A stretch of DNA of 64,000 nucleotides from Ficedula albicollis. Its lineage: Eukaryota; Chordata; Aves; Passeriformes; Muscicapidae. A program made the translations under genes and the position numbers. Under the pieces are notes generated by a model. That model searched no databases and was not told the origin of the DNA. It saw nothing but the letters and a program-made list of their open reading frames with translations. Location of the stretch: contig NC_021673.1 of assembly GCF_000247815.1 (NCBI RefSeq), positions 39,138,592-39,202,591 on the forward strand. Reading direction: 5' to 3'. Within the stretch, counting starts at the first letter, position 1; every line of letters starts with the position of its first letter. Below are positions 26,701 through 40,823 of this stretch, piece by piece.

Positions 26701-26732
26701 TTCAATCTCTTTAATCTTCAATCTCTTTAATC
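26701..26732. repeat. Short tandem repeat, 16-bp unit x2
   Basis: TTCAATCTCTTTAATC occurs twice back to back without mismatch. Confidence 0.93.
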
Positions 26733-27128
26733 AGCTAAAGTGAAGTGCCACTGCTTTATGTGAATGCTTGACGACTGATCAAATAATTTTTTTTCTTTTT
26801 GGTAGCCACATAGTGACTTTTTGAGACCTCTTATTTTAATAATTCTGCCTAGACCTTCATAACAGGGGCGATTATTGACTTCAGAAATAGAAACATATGT
26901 TCCTCCCTGGAGGAGGTGAGGAAAGATTAAAAAGCTTGCTATGAGGAGAACTTTCAACAAAATTACATACAGGCTTTTCCTCCATTATCTGCTCCATTCC
27001 TGTGGGCAGGTACAATCAGGATTTTTCTTTTCAGCTCCACAGTGTAAATGATGAGGCAGAAACGGGCTGTATGTTTACTTGGAAACACTAAGTTTGGTCC
27101 AGGCATGTGATCTGCACAACACTAAATG

Positions 27129-27344
27129 GCCCTCAGCTCTCCCTGTTCCCCAGCTCAAGATTGCATTTGCACCTATCCTGTAGAGACATTTCCCAGGGCT
27201 AAGATATCGCCCTCAACTCTCCCTGTTCCCTAGCTCAAGATTGCATTTGCACCTATCCTGTAGGGCCCTCAGCTCTCCCTGTTCCCCAGCTCAAGATTGC
27301 ATTTGCACCTATCCTGTAGAGACATTTCCCAGGGCTAAGATATT
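27129..27344. repeat. Three-copy tandem repeat, units 80/56/80 bp
   Basis: Units are at 27129-27208, 27209-27264 and 27265-27344. Each starts GCCCTCA[GA]CTCTCCCTG and contains TTGCATTTGCACCTATCCTG. Units 1 and 3 also carry AGACATTTCCCAGGGCTAAG near their ends. The middle unit lacks that last 24 bp and has two private substitutions. The array grew in at least two steps or lost part of its middle unit. Confidence 0.94.
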
Positions 27345-30203
27345 TTATATCACAGGCTGATATATAATACACTGTCAAATGGCAGCAATTTGGCTATTTT
27401 GCCTGAAGTCAGGTTGGTTACAAAGATTGCTCTACTTCAGAAAATTCTTGACACACCAATTTAGTATCTCATTATGTTCCTACTCTTTAGAGATAATACA
27501 GTCACATTAAATGCTCATTAACATTGAGATTAAGAAAAAAAATTAACCCCTCATGCTACATTTTTCTCTCTGTTTCTTAAATAGCTCATGTCCTAAACAC
27601 TTTGATTTTTATCTCATGTACATGCCAAGTAATCATTTTTGCTCGAGTAGTAAGGGGTACTGAACAATGTGTTTGATAAAGCTTATTAAACAGATGGGCT
27701 TTCCCTTGGGAGATAATACGCAGAAATACTTACTTTATAAAATGTACTTTTTTTTTAATAAGAAGAAAAGGATGGAAGACAAGTAGGGCAAAAAAAAAAA
27801 TAACAGCGTTAGGAAAAGAATTAGTGATCAGCCATCAGCCTAATTTTCCAACAGAACTGAGACTAATAGAGACACGGGGGCCACAAACTTCATTTAGTTG
27901 TGGCTTTAGTGTGGAGACCAGTCACAGGTACACACACAGGTACATGTGCATTTTTCAGGAGATGCACATAGCCCTGGGAAGAAACTACAGCAGGTTGATT
28001 TGAGTTTGGGAGGGAGATTTATTCGAGAAAAACTCTGCATACATATGCTTGTATAGCTTCTCTCCTTCACGCCAAGTAACTTTGTCAACTTCTTCACCTC
28101 GCTTCCAGCGTGCCAATCAGTCTTTCCTAGCAAATACTAAGTACTCGTTCAAACATTTATATACTGGAGGTGCTGCTTTGTGTATACCAGGTGAGCCTTA
28201 AAATCCTTAATTCAGCAGAGCACCAACACGTGTTTAATTTTATGTACAGGAAGTGAAAATTGGCATTATCTTTAAGATATTTTGGAAACTGTGTGTGAGG
28301 GACGTGTGGTAAAGAAAAGCCTTTTGCACAGTTCTTAGTTGTTTTGAACTGCATTTGGTTAACAACTCAATAAATTATTATATAGAGAAGCATAATCATC
28401 AGGTTTTAAATAGAATGGTATCAGGAACTCTAGTATGAACTCTAATAGACTTGAAATAGTACATTGCCTTGCCAGAATTTATTTTTTTTTGCCTACTAAA
28501 TGACTGCCTACATAATGAATTACACACACAATGAGGAATAAAACAGAGTAAACATAGCCATCTATCCAAAGAGCACTCAAACACATGAAAAACTTCAGCA
28601 TGAAGTATTGAGCAGTTTAATTTTCCAAAGTCTTAGTTTTGGAGGGAAAAAGTCCCCCATCAGACACCTAATCAGACAGCAAGCTCACTGCTATTGAGGG
28701 ATGAAGTGCTGGAGTTAAGCTCTCACTGTATTTGCTCATAAAAGCCTGGGGATGAGGGAGAGAGGAGAGGAAATGACGGGAAAAAGTCTCCTCTGAGCTA
28801 CATAGCAGAGTCATCTGCCAAAGTAATAGAAGTTCGTATTTGTAGCAACAATTGCTGCCCAAGATTAGCAAAGAGGAGCAAGTAGTTAATCAAGCTGCCC
28901 TTACCAGCTTGGTGTTTCACAGCAGCAGAAGTTACAAGCAGAGTAAACAGGCACTAAAGGGCCAAATTCTTCTGGAACCACATATCAGGGTCCTTCCAGA
29001 ATAACTCAGTATGATCTTCAGCCAGGTGCAATGCAGCAGGAAGGGAAATGTGGCCCCTGTCACCAAGAACAGACATACAGATACTTCTATCTGAGCTGCA
29101 GTCTGGCTTGTGTTAAGGAGGAAGGGTTCATGGACAGGTCTCAGAGCATCCACGCTGAGTCTTTTCAGCCATAGTATATTTTATAGTAGGTCACAGATAC
29201 AAATAAGCCAAACAGGGAGATTAGAAAGCAAGTTATCTGTTTGGCACAGATTTTCATTGGTGTGAGGCCCTGAGGACCAGCAAGGATTTGCCACAATAGG
29301 CTGCTGACAGCTTTTCTTCTGCAGTATATTGTCCTGGCTCAATAGCACAAGGTCAGACTGAATGCTGTTTTGCTGCCTTTCTGCTTCTCCTGGGGAGCAA
29401 TTGCTTAGAAAAATATCCCTTTACTTGACAGGTTTGTAACACAAACAAAAAAATCCATCCTCGTTGTGGTTATTGAACTGACTTCTTAGGAATCAAACAG
29501 TCTAAGACTAATAGTGTCATAGAGCCTCCAACCACACCAATGTAAACTTAAATGCACATGAGTGATAGCTGAGCTGGTACAATAAACTAATGAAACTCAC
29601 TTCTTTTTTTTATTTTGTTTTTTTTTTTTATCTTACACAGACATTTCATTTTAAAATTAGCAATTAATTCCTTCCCCATGCAGAAAGTAAGCCAGGAAAC
29701 CCAACTATAAGAATTTCATTCACACAACCCTGTATGCAAAACCTCAAGTCATTCTGCAGAACATCTACAGTGATGGAAAGGGAGGCAGTTGCTTGGAGAT
29801 TTGAAAGCTGTTGACAAATTACAGCAATCTTTGTGCATTCTCAGGATGAATACTGTAAGGTTGACACTTTTGTGTATTCAATAAAAGGGGATAATGTGGG
29901 GGAGGTACTGACACACCAAGGCTAAGAAAGAACATCGCTACATTAAAATAGTGCCTACAGACATAGCACTCCCCTTTTAGGATACATCTGGAAACAAAAG
30001 ATATAGATACAGAAATTTCACAGAAATCTTCTCTAACGCTCTGCTCTCTTGTACTCAAGAGGAAGATCCAACCCTCATGGCTGTCTGCTCCATACAAAAC
30101 ATCTCCTGAGCAAGCAGCTGTGCCCTCAGCACGGCTGTCAGTGTGTCCAGGCATCATGGCTTCCCAAAATATCACAAATCAACTGTGTTCAAATACAGTG
30201 GAT
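27345..30203. other. Non-coding stretch, no gene seen
   Basis: This is AT-rich unique sequence with short homopolymers near 27750, 27791 and 29600-29630. No convincing frame, RNA gene or transposon is present. Confidence 0.6.
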
Positions 30204-30365
30204 TTTCTGAGATCTCCAGAGCAAGCCCTGTGCACCCCAATCCCACACGCGTACATAAATTAACATTTAAAATTATATGTGCACTTTCTGAGATCTTCAG
30301 AGCAAGCCCTGTGCACCCCAATCCCACAAGCATACATAAATTAACATTTAAAATTATATGTGCAC
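30204..30365. repeat. Tandem duplication, 81-bp unit x2
   Basis: Copies at 30204-30284 and 30285-30365 share TTTCTGAGATCT, AGAGCAAGCCCTGTGCACCC and ACATTTAAAATTATATGTGC. About three substitutions separate them. An 85-codon frame running through both copies is a by-product of the repeat length being divisible by three. Confidence 0.94.
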
Positions 30366-31774
30366 ACCACCAAGCAACATTAATTTTTCCATTGTTATAA
30401 GTATCCTATACATCTATTTAAGCATTGTTTTTATCAGACTGACAGAGAAGGCTAGGTAATATGTCTGCCACATCTTCTGTCTTTTTAAGCAGGGTCCATT
30501 ATATAATCCACAATATCCTACTGCATCTTCCAGGATGCAAAATGAAGTTAATTAAAGATGAATGTTAGCCTCTTTACATACATTTAAAATTGTCTCTGTG
30601 ACAGAGCTTCTGCTATTGATACCCAATGTCAATAGCAGAATTAGGATATGAATATAAAAACATTATCATTGCAAATGCATGTCAGCTTTGCTTCTCTTCT
30701 TGTTTTTCTATATTAATGACAAACACGCTGCAGATGCTGTTTCAGAGATAAACAGGCAAACACTATTGTTATTTCCCCATGAAAGCAAGGGTACAGGCAA
30801 TTTATGACTATTCATGAATTTTTATTAGATAAATGGGGCTGTCTATATGAAATTGACTGATCTACATTTCTGTTTTTAATGTCAGCATAATGCTACTATT
30901 CCTAAATGTTTTACAAGCTGTTTACAGAAAGCAAAGTTCAAGAAACCATAATATAATCTAGCACTTAGTTTGGTCTAATTTAGAGGAAACTAATCCATGC
31001 AATCCAGTTATAGTGAACTGGAAAGAAAAACTGAGTGGAAAGTGGTCAATATAAACCTACATGAAAGATTTTAATAGATGTACTTGTATTTACTCTATTC
31101 AAATTATTCAACCAAATACTATCAGTTTATTACATTAAACATATTAGGAGGTTTATGCTGGGTGTATATTGATCTCTGGTCTTCACAAAAACCAGACAAT
31201 ACAGGAAAATAAGGGCACTATACAGTGAGAGTACATGGCTGTATTTAATCTCTTCCTGGTATGAGGAGAAAAAAGGAATCTAGGAAGCTGGCCAAAATAC
31301 ACGTCCATCACAAATGCTCTGCTAACACGCTTTCAATTATGCATTCTCAAAGGGATCAGAAGGTCCTAATTACAAGAATGAAAAATAAACCTGAGCAAAA
31401 CACCAATGGGGGTGGCAGCTCAGCCTCTGTTTCTGAGATGCTGACCCTCATGCTCAGGGGAACAGCAAATGCCCAGCACAGCTCACTGCTGGGCCTCCAG
31501 TGAACAGGATTTCTTTTCCTGGTATTTTTCTGGGCTCCAGAAAATTTAACATGCTTTGCATTCATATTACTGATTTACACAAGAATACCCACAGAAATTC
31601 CCTGTCTCAAACTCCCAGTAGCGCTGTGCTTGGAAATAACTTGAAAGCATCTCCTACTCATTCCATTTTTGGGTGGCATTAGGGCAAAGCAAGGCTTCAT
31701 GGAGAATCGTTGCTTCAAATAATAGTCTTCAGAGCTCCCAGGCAATAAAAATAAGGAAAAGGGGCCTTGAAATA
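30366..31774. other. Non-coding stretch with possible regulatory patch, no gene seen
   Basis: No gene is recognised. A perfect 12-bp inverted repeat lies at 30608-30640. The surrounding 30540-30960 is AT-rich with homeodomain-like TAAT cores and looks enhancer-like, but this is a subjective impression. Confidence 0.5.
30608..30640. repeat. Short perfect inverted repeat (12-bp arms, 9-nt loop)
   Basis: TTCTGCTATTGA at 30608-30619 is the exact reverse complement of TCAATAGCAGAA at 30629-30640. The loop is TACCCAATG. The stem does not extend further with Watson-Crick pairs, so it is too short to be a clear microRNA precursor. Confidence 0.85.
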
Positions 31775-31970
31775 AGGCTACTCCTTTTGCACCACTTGGC
31801 TCAAACCAAGCACAGATAAGATGCCTCAAACTGTGGCTCATCATTCCCAGGCTGCACTGGCACAGGCAGCAAAGGCTACTTCTTTTGCACCACTTGGCCC
31901 AAACCAAGCACAGATAAGATGCCTCCAACTGTGGCACATCATTCCCAGGCTGCACTGGCACAGGCAGCAT
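31775..31970. repeat. Tandem duplication, 98-bp unit x2
   Basis: Copies at 31775-31872 and 31873-31970 run AGGCTACT[CT]CTTTTGCACC to CACTGGCACAGGCAGCA. Four substitutions or so separate them. The next duplication starts within a few bases of its end. Confidence 0.94.
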
Positions 31971-32059
31971 GAAAACCAGGGTCAGAGAATTCACACCCAG
32001 GGTGAACTGGCAGCATGAACACCAGGGTCAGAGAATTCACACCCAGGGTGAACTGGCAG
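31968..32059. repeat. Tandem duplication, 46-bp unit x2
   Basis: Copies at 31968-32013 and 32014-32059 run CATGAA[AC]ACCAGGGTC to GGTGAACTGGCAG. One substitution is seen. It abuts the 98-bp duplication and shares the GGCAGCA junction word, which suggests microhomology at that boundary. Confidence 0.94.
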
Positions 32060-35000
32060 CCTCTCTAAGAGCCAAGTTGGTCCTACAATACTCAGTCAAA
32101 AAATTAGCCAGTTTGAAGCTTATTCCCCACCACACCAAAACCATCTCTGGCTAAAAAAATGGGCTTCAGCAGGGTCACAAGGTCTGAAAGAAGCGCACAC
32201 TGACGTCTTAGATTTTCACTCCAAATTAAGAGTAGAATCTATCCTAAATCAATGATCATCAGCTGCAGTCATCCAGCTCCCCAGTTCTGCTTTATACTTA
32301 TTTGTAAGCAACCCATGTCCCTGTTAGAATTTCTAGTTCATTCCACTCTCTCCCCCACTCCTCCCATTTTTTATTTTAGATCTGCAGATGTTTTCACAGA
32401 CAGGGGAAATTTTATTCTATTCTTCCTCTAGATGACCTTCCACAATTCTAGCTTATCAGATGGTGTGCACACTTACATACCAAAAGAAAGCATGCAAATG
32501 TAGATCTCGTTTTAAATACTAATTAAATGCATTACAATAACTCTGTAAGTTCTATGGTCTAGCTTGCATAATTTCAAAGCAACTTTAAGCTGTACCTGAC
32601 TAGTTCCACAAAACTACCAGCATAATGCATTCAGGTTATCATCTTCACTTACTAACCACCGACTCACACTGGGATTGCAAGTGGTAGGAAAGGACAATGG
32701 GAACATTAACTCCTCATTGCACAAAGCTTTCCATAAATCAAAATCTATTCTTGTTCATATAATAGAAACAAGTTTAATTAAAGGAAATGGAATGGAGGAA
32801 AGAGTCTGTAAGTTACTAAGAGACTCTAGCTTAATGAAGGAGAATTCAGCCTGAAAGGTTAAATTGAAATTTCTTCAGTCAAGATGGCAATCTACAAATT
32901 TGGACCATGACTTTACAGTGACAGCTGATGTTGGTCATTGACAAGTACAATAAGAGCAAGAAACACAGTATCAGGACAAAAACCAGAATTAAAAATAAGA
33001 TTTACTATTACCATTTAAAACTTGTCATGTTTTTGGTTAGAGCACTGATCTTTGGGTAGAGAGGTTGAGCAGCAGGTCTCAGCAGCAAAACATTCTGTCT
33101 AGGGATAGTGGTGGTGGCAATGGAGTGGCATAAGGTGCAGTCCCTTGCAAGCACTGTTACCTCTGAAGGAGGATTTTCTATTCCTGTCCAAAGAAAGCCT
33201 TTCAGCATGCCTCAGCTAAGCCAAAAAAAACTCTCTAGACATCAAGCTTTGATTGCAGTTATCTATGACAATCAATATTGCTTGGATTTTGTCAGCCTAT
33301 TGCAAAAGGGAAGCTCAGTCTCACTCACTGTAGCAGCAGCAGGGCAGAAAATCACCAGTTTCCTCATGCCCCCGGCTCCTGCAGAAAGAACAGAGGAGCA
33401 GGAGAAAAGGAACAGGTGTCCAGGCAAGGGGAGAGCAAAAACCACTGCAGAAAACAGGGAAAATTATGAAATCCAGCTCTGACATGCCCAAAGCACAGCT
33501 GGTAAGATTTTGTAGTAAGCAGTAAGTAACAATAAATATATTTTCCTCACTGTCTTCTTGTATCTAGAGTATGCTGTCCAGGGATAATAGCAAAACCTCA
33601 TGCTTACTTGTTCCCTTTCTGTCTCCACTTTTCCATTGTCCAGTTGTTTAAAACCAGAAATAGTCCAATTTCACAAACCTTGAGCCAGTATCATCCCCAC
33701 TGCATGAAAGAACAGGATTTGGTTCTAATTAATTAATTATTATAATAAATTATGAAATAGCTTGAATTATTGATTATCCAGATAGAAATACTCCAGATGC
33801 AAAAACTATCTGACAGCAGTGAAGGCTTGCTTACACACCAAGAAGTTATAAGTGAATCCAGAATAATTACTTCCAGATCACAGACCTTAATTTTGGAATA
33901 AAAATGAGAAGCCCATGCCTGAAGTTACCTAGAATTCCAGTCCGAACTCTGAACCAAATCACTCTCTTCCTCTAAATTATTTCTGTAGTGAAGAGAAGGT
34001 TTTATAATTAAGCTGTAACTTGAGGAAGGCAGGAAAAACTGGCAAAGTTCCTCCTTAAGGAATTGCCATGGCCTTCCTTGATTTTGATTTTGTACTTAGG
34101 ATGGCATTAATCTAACTATCCATAACTCTCATAATAAGCATTTCATCAGCTAACCAACACTTTTTCTGTCCCCTTTCTGAAAGGCTGGGTTCCCCTTTTC
34201 TCTCGTCTGACAAGCAGCTGTGTACAATCTGTTAGATTTAGTGTCAATGGAGCCTGGTTCAAATTCCACACGCTTGATTCAACCACCTTCAAACACTAAC
34301 ATGATGGTTCATGGCACCTAAAAATCACTACAAAGTCTGCAGCAGAAAATTGTCTTGAATCTTCAGTTTACAGATTTCCAGAAGTCCATTCCTCAGCAGT
34401 GCTGGAGTTTGTTCCAGAACAATTTAATTCACTCCCCAGCAGAATGCTTCCTCTGAGAACCAATACTACGGATCTGAGCTCCAAAGGTGAGAGCAGAGAG
34501 AAGTCATTCTGATCCCTGACAGGAGCCACGGCAGGGATTTTGCTCTGTGCACACTCTCCTCAGTCAGGGCACACAGTCTTGAAGTGGAAGTAGCTGTCCT
34601 TCTTTTTCTGAGAAAATACCTGCAAAACAGACTGAGGAATGCATTGCTATCCTGAGTTATAGTGGTAGAGAAACCACTAGGGGAGAAATTGTAGTTCAGA
34701 CTCGAGTTCAAAGCGGAGCAAGAGCAAGTAGGCAGGAAACTAGCTTAAAATAAATTTGAGATGGAAGTTAGAAGGTGGGTCTTTAGCCAGTATAGTGTTT
34801 AGCCTCCTAGAGAGAATAGGGGACACCAAAGACTCAACCTCTTTCTGATTGCATGGCAGAACTGTTAATGGAAGAGGTATTTCTTCAATAATTCAACAAC
34901 TTTTCGCATCTTCCATTGATTTGATGAAAATCAAGAAGTTTTTTTTCCTCTGGACAATTCTAAGTCCCTCATCCTAGGCTATATGGTTGTACTTCGAAAC

Positions 35001-38000
35001 AAGAGATTGTTATATAAACACACCACTCATTATTTTAGAGGTGGGAAAAGAACAGCAAGGAGAAAAGAGCACTCCACCTTTCCAAGGATCTTTGTAAGTT
35101 TTGGCCTCTGTAATCTGTGGAAAGTTCCAGTGAAATAAACTTCCTGTATTATGCAAGCAGGTTCTTGCCAACTAACCCCCACAATACTGTCCTGGAAATG
35201 CATTTGATTTAGCTCTAGGTACCCACCTGATCTTTTGTAAATGACAGTATGGCTCTTCGTATTTATCAAATGACATCTAGTTAAAAAAAGAAATCCATGT
35301 CAGGAACCCCTGACCCATAAGCAAGAGAAATTTGGGTATGGTAGGTTAGAATAGACTCAAACCAATCATAACATTGACCACAAATGCAGAGAAATGTTCC
35401 TGGCTTTCATTAGAATCAAATAGCCTTTAATTTTAACAAAAGTCCTTGGTCGTGTTGAATATTAATATCCATGGCTAGAAGTGGCAAGACAGAGACAATC
35501 ACCATTTTTCTTCAGGCTGCTTATATTGGATTCATTAGCAATTTATCATCAATGTAAAGACAAAATTCAATTCCACCTGCGAGCTTCAACGCACATAAGA
35601 CTTGCACCTGATGAATTGCATATAGGCAAGAACTGGATCTGCCATAATAGAGGTTAAAGGCCTCTGAAAGCTGCAACAATTTTATGATATTATGCAATTT
35701 GGATAATAATTACAATCATCAAAGAGCTTAAGTAACTCCTCAGAGAAAACAGTCACATAAACTTGAACCATGCTAAATTTTTAAATCTCAAATATCACAT
35801 TTTATGAGCCTTTTAGGGTCTTCTAACCACCTCAGACATGATTCACTTAGAATTTTTTGGCTTCAATTTGATATTACCCGATTCATATTTCTTCCTAAAT
35901 GTGAACTGCTTAACTGGAAGCACTGGGCCATGCTGATACACCTGAACAATGTTAAACCTAGCTTAGGGCAGGGAAACCAGCAGGCAATCAGACAAGAAAG
36001 GCAACCTGTGATGCAAGTAGCAGGGGAGCAGCCTGGCCCATTATAGGCAGAACTGCAGGTTGAGTCTCAGGGATTTCCCTGCTTTGCTTACACACAGAGG
36101 AGTCCAGTGGCACAAAGAAAATCCATCCCCCCTCCTCCTTTGCACAATAATTATGTGAAAGACTCGTGACCAACAGCTCTCCTAGCAGGCTGTCCCTGTA
36201 AGACTGCAGAAGATGGTGTGGCACCACACTGCCTAGAACAGGGTAGAGGTGGTCCTTCCTACTAAATAATAGACTCTGACTTATTATCTGATGCCATTTA
36301 TTATAACATGCTCTGATGCCTAGAGTAGGCATCTGGAAATCATTTGAAGAGAGTAACAGTAGGGGATAGGAATACACTAATCAGACATCACTATGAAGCC
36401 ACCTTCTTAGAAATTCCCCCCGTAAGTGCTTATTTTTCTCCATTATATTACAATTTAAATCAACTAAATACAAGGGATGAGCTTTGCACACAAACAGAGG
36501 GAGACAACACCACATGCAACGTAACAGGGAAAGAGAAACAAAATATCAACTCAAGCTCATGATCCACAGTTAAATTTGTGTGCAATAAAATGGAAATATC
36601 ATGTGTGATCATGGTTTCTCTATGTGTATACACACACTGATTTCTGAACTTTGCAAAGCATTAGTTTGTCCTTTAAACTAAACTGAGAACTAAAGCTGGA
36701 GTTGTATAAAGGTCACCAAAGCGTAACAATACTCACCATTCTAGAGCTTGACCCTGTGCAAAAATAAGGAGTGAAAAGCCAAATTCAACCAAATTACTTG
36801 CAAAAAGCATTTAATGTACTATTTTTCTCTTTGGAAATCACCATTATATGATCAGCCACTGAATAAATACTTAATGTACAGCTTTGTGAAATTAATGTAA
36901 AAGCAACAGCACAGTGTACTTTACACATACTGGGAGCAGGAAACATAAAAATGTGACAGCAAAGGGCCCACAAGGGGAGCAGAGTGGTAGGACCAGGAAG
37001 CAGGTGCTGTCCCCTGCACAGCTCCCACCTCTCTTCCTCCCTCTTCCCCTACCCCACTGAACTTTTATTCATACATTAGTCTTCCAAATATCCTCGCATG
37101 GAAGTCAGATATTGAGCAAGAGATAAATAAGGGTTTTGTGCTTAAACACCAACTCCAAGGGAAAATCTCAAGGTGATCCTTCAGATCCTGCTATCAGTGC
37201 GTTTCAAGTGGAAAGGAAACTTTGCTTTAAAAGGAGAGGATGGTCTGGCATGGAAGCTGGGAAGAGATTTGAGTTCACTATCACAAGTGTGAATACAACT
37301 TACAGAAAAGTTCAAAGCTGTGAGAGACCTTAGAAGTAAGGAGGGGGGGGGAAAAAGAAAGAAAAGACCTTAAATACAACACAGTTATCTTCTAACCTCT
37401 GAATGATAGAGGACAAAAATAATCTCAGCAGCTACAATTTTGAGTGCAATGGAAGTGAACAGAAAGGAGTAGAATGCTGTCATTGAGAGGGTAGATGAGA
37501 GTTCGTGTTAGACTGATTCAAAACCTGAAGTATTTTTCCTTCCATTCCCAGAGAACCATGTTGAGTCAAAAGTATTCTTCAATTCAGCACTAAATTTTCT
37601 GAATTGTGTCTCAGGTACATTAGTAATGATTGGCCACTTATTAAACCTTTTCTGAGAGATGTAAGCAAAAAGATGCAAGGATAGTAATAATTTTAAATAT
37701 AAATGAGGTACAAAAGCTAATGTAAAACTTGAAAATGATTAAAAGCTGAAAAGGAAAAAATAAAAATAGTTTTAAAATAATGAACAGAAAAACTCAAGCC
37801 CATCTGGGAATTACTCACAATTAGAACAAGTGATTATACAAGCATCCAGAGAGAGTACATGCCACCACTTTCGAAAACAAAACCAAAGCAGTAATGGAGC
37901 TATAGAAGGTGTGACAAACAGAGAAAAACTGTGAAGTAGTAATGGATTTTCAGACTGTGTTATGTAAACAAAAAGTGCTCTACTTTAATTTTTCTTTTTA

Positions 38001-38021
38001 AAATAAAAATGTGGTCCTTTC
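32060..38021. other. Non-coding stretch, no gene seen
   Basis: This is AT-rich unique sequence. It includes a short AATT-rich palindromic patch near 33728-33752 and a 9-nt G run near 37342-37350. Chance frames of up to about 129 codons (35988-36377, - strand) give no recognisable protein. Confidence 0.6.
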
Positions 38022-38094
38022 TTTTTTTTTTTTTTTTTTTTTAAGGGGGGGGGGGGGGGGGGGGGGGGGTTTTTTTTTTTTTTTTTTTTTTTAA
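38022..38094. repeat. Composite homopolymer tract T21-AA-G25-T23-AA
   Basis: T run at 38022-38042, AA, G run at 38045-38069, T run at 38070-38092, then AA. A 25-nt G run can form G-quadruplexes. The arrangement, a G block between two almost equal T blocks each followed by AA, is unusual. It could be a real composite low-complexity tract or a sequencing or assembly join. Confidence 0.9.
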
Positions 38095-39263
38095 TAGAAT
38101 CACCATACTCCCTTGATTCACAGTGTTCTGGTGTCCTCCAATGGATGCTTCTGAAAGTACTTGCTCATATAAAAGTATATGAAAATTACAGTTGTGCTTC
38201 ACTTAATGGTTTTGGTATAGCATTCATTGCAAGATATAAGAAGAGCAGAAAATGTAAGATCTTACGGACTCCTCATGTCTTTTTCTATATCTAAAGAGAC
38301 GTCAGCACTGCTGGATTATCTCATCTTCAAAAAAAGGAAGGAAGTGTGATCTTCTGCCGAGTTTTAGCAGTGCCACCTGACAAACCAGTGAGTCCAGCAC
38401 GGACCTTAGCCATTCACTCATCTCATGAACATGCAGAAGGATCAAGGCAGTAGAATAATGAGAGTGTGGGCAGCCCTCAGCAGCTATGTATAGAACAAAG
38501 ATCCCAAAGCAAGATACAGCAGTCTCTGGAGATGTGTGGCACAGCTGACAGTGAATCTCTGGAGCCACAGCTTCTCCCTCTTCTTTCCAGCTGGTTTTAA
38601 ATAAATTTTGAATAAAACAGCACTGAAGAAACATTCAATACTTTCCATAGCTAAGTGAGAGAAAAGCTGGAGTCAGCACTCATTTACATTGATTTAGTTG
38701 ACATACTGCTGTCATTTGGAGAAGTAGCAAAAATGGGGTGATTTCATTTCTTTTAGAGTTTTTCAAAAATCTAGATTTTGAAACTAGCTCTTCCAATTTA
38801 TAATCTGGAAGAATGATGCTCTACACAGTTTCTCTGGGTACATGGTTTTCCTTCAGTCATTTAAGGATGCCTCCTTTAGATGGCAAAGCTAATGCACAGT
38901 AAGTTGGCGTAGCAAATTTCTCTCCCTGGGTCAGCTGAGAGCCCCCAAAAGTCATGGCTTTCCTGTGCTCGTGGTCACTGGTCCTTATCATGGTCAGTGT
39001 CTTCTACCAGTGGCAGCTGTGTTAGCCCTACCTGCCCCATTCCCTAACCCCCAGTCCCTAATCCTTGCATTAGCCATCTTCTCCTGGCTACACTCACTTT
39101 TTTCCAAACATCATCTTTCTTAAGATAAGCTCAAAAGCCATGGATACAGGGAATGAAATACTACTTACATGGAAACAAAGGATTCTTTTGTGCAACATGG
39201 ATTATCCTACTTCTAACGAAAATAAAGATACTGGGCACACCTGATATGTACTTGGAATACTGA
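38095..39263. other. Non-coding stretch, no gene seen
   Basis: No recognisable gene is present. A 110-codon - strand frame (38302-38634) gives an unrecognised Cys-rich peptide with no supporting splice or homology signal, and I treat it as chance. Confidence 0.55.

Positions 39264-40823
<1,560 letters not shown>

Larger units (their letters stand above)
23978..27128. other. Non-coding stretch with possible regulatory patch, no gene seen
   Basis: No convincing gene is present. The stretch holds a 22-bp tandem repeat at 24705, a hairpin-forming patch near 25081, a pentanucleotide repeat at 26470 and a 16-bp repeat at 26701. The part at about 24960-25430 has the motif-dense look of a conserved non-coding element, but conservation cannot be judged from one sequence. 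Confidence 0.55.

Noticed and set aside
31575..31994. 139-codon - strand frame with an internally repeated peptide
   Set aside because: The repeated peptide comes from the 98-bp DNA duplication read through. There is no recognisable domain.
38302..38634. 110-codon Cys-rich - strand frame
   Set aside because: Its length is typical of chance frames in this window and no family is recognised.
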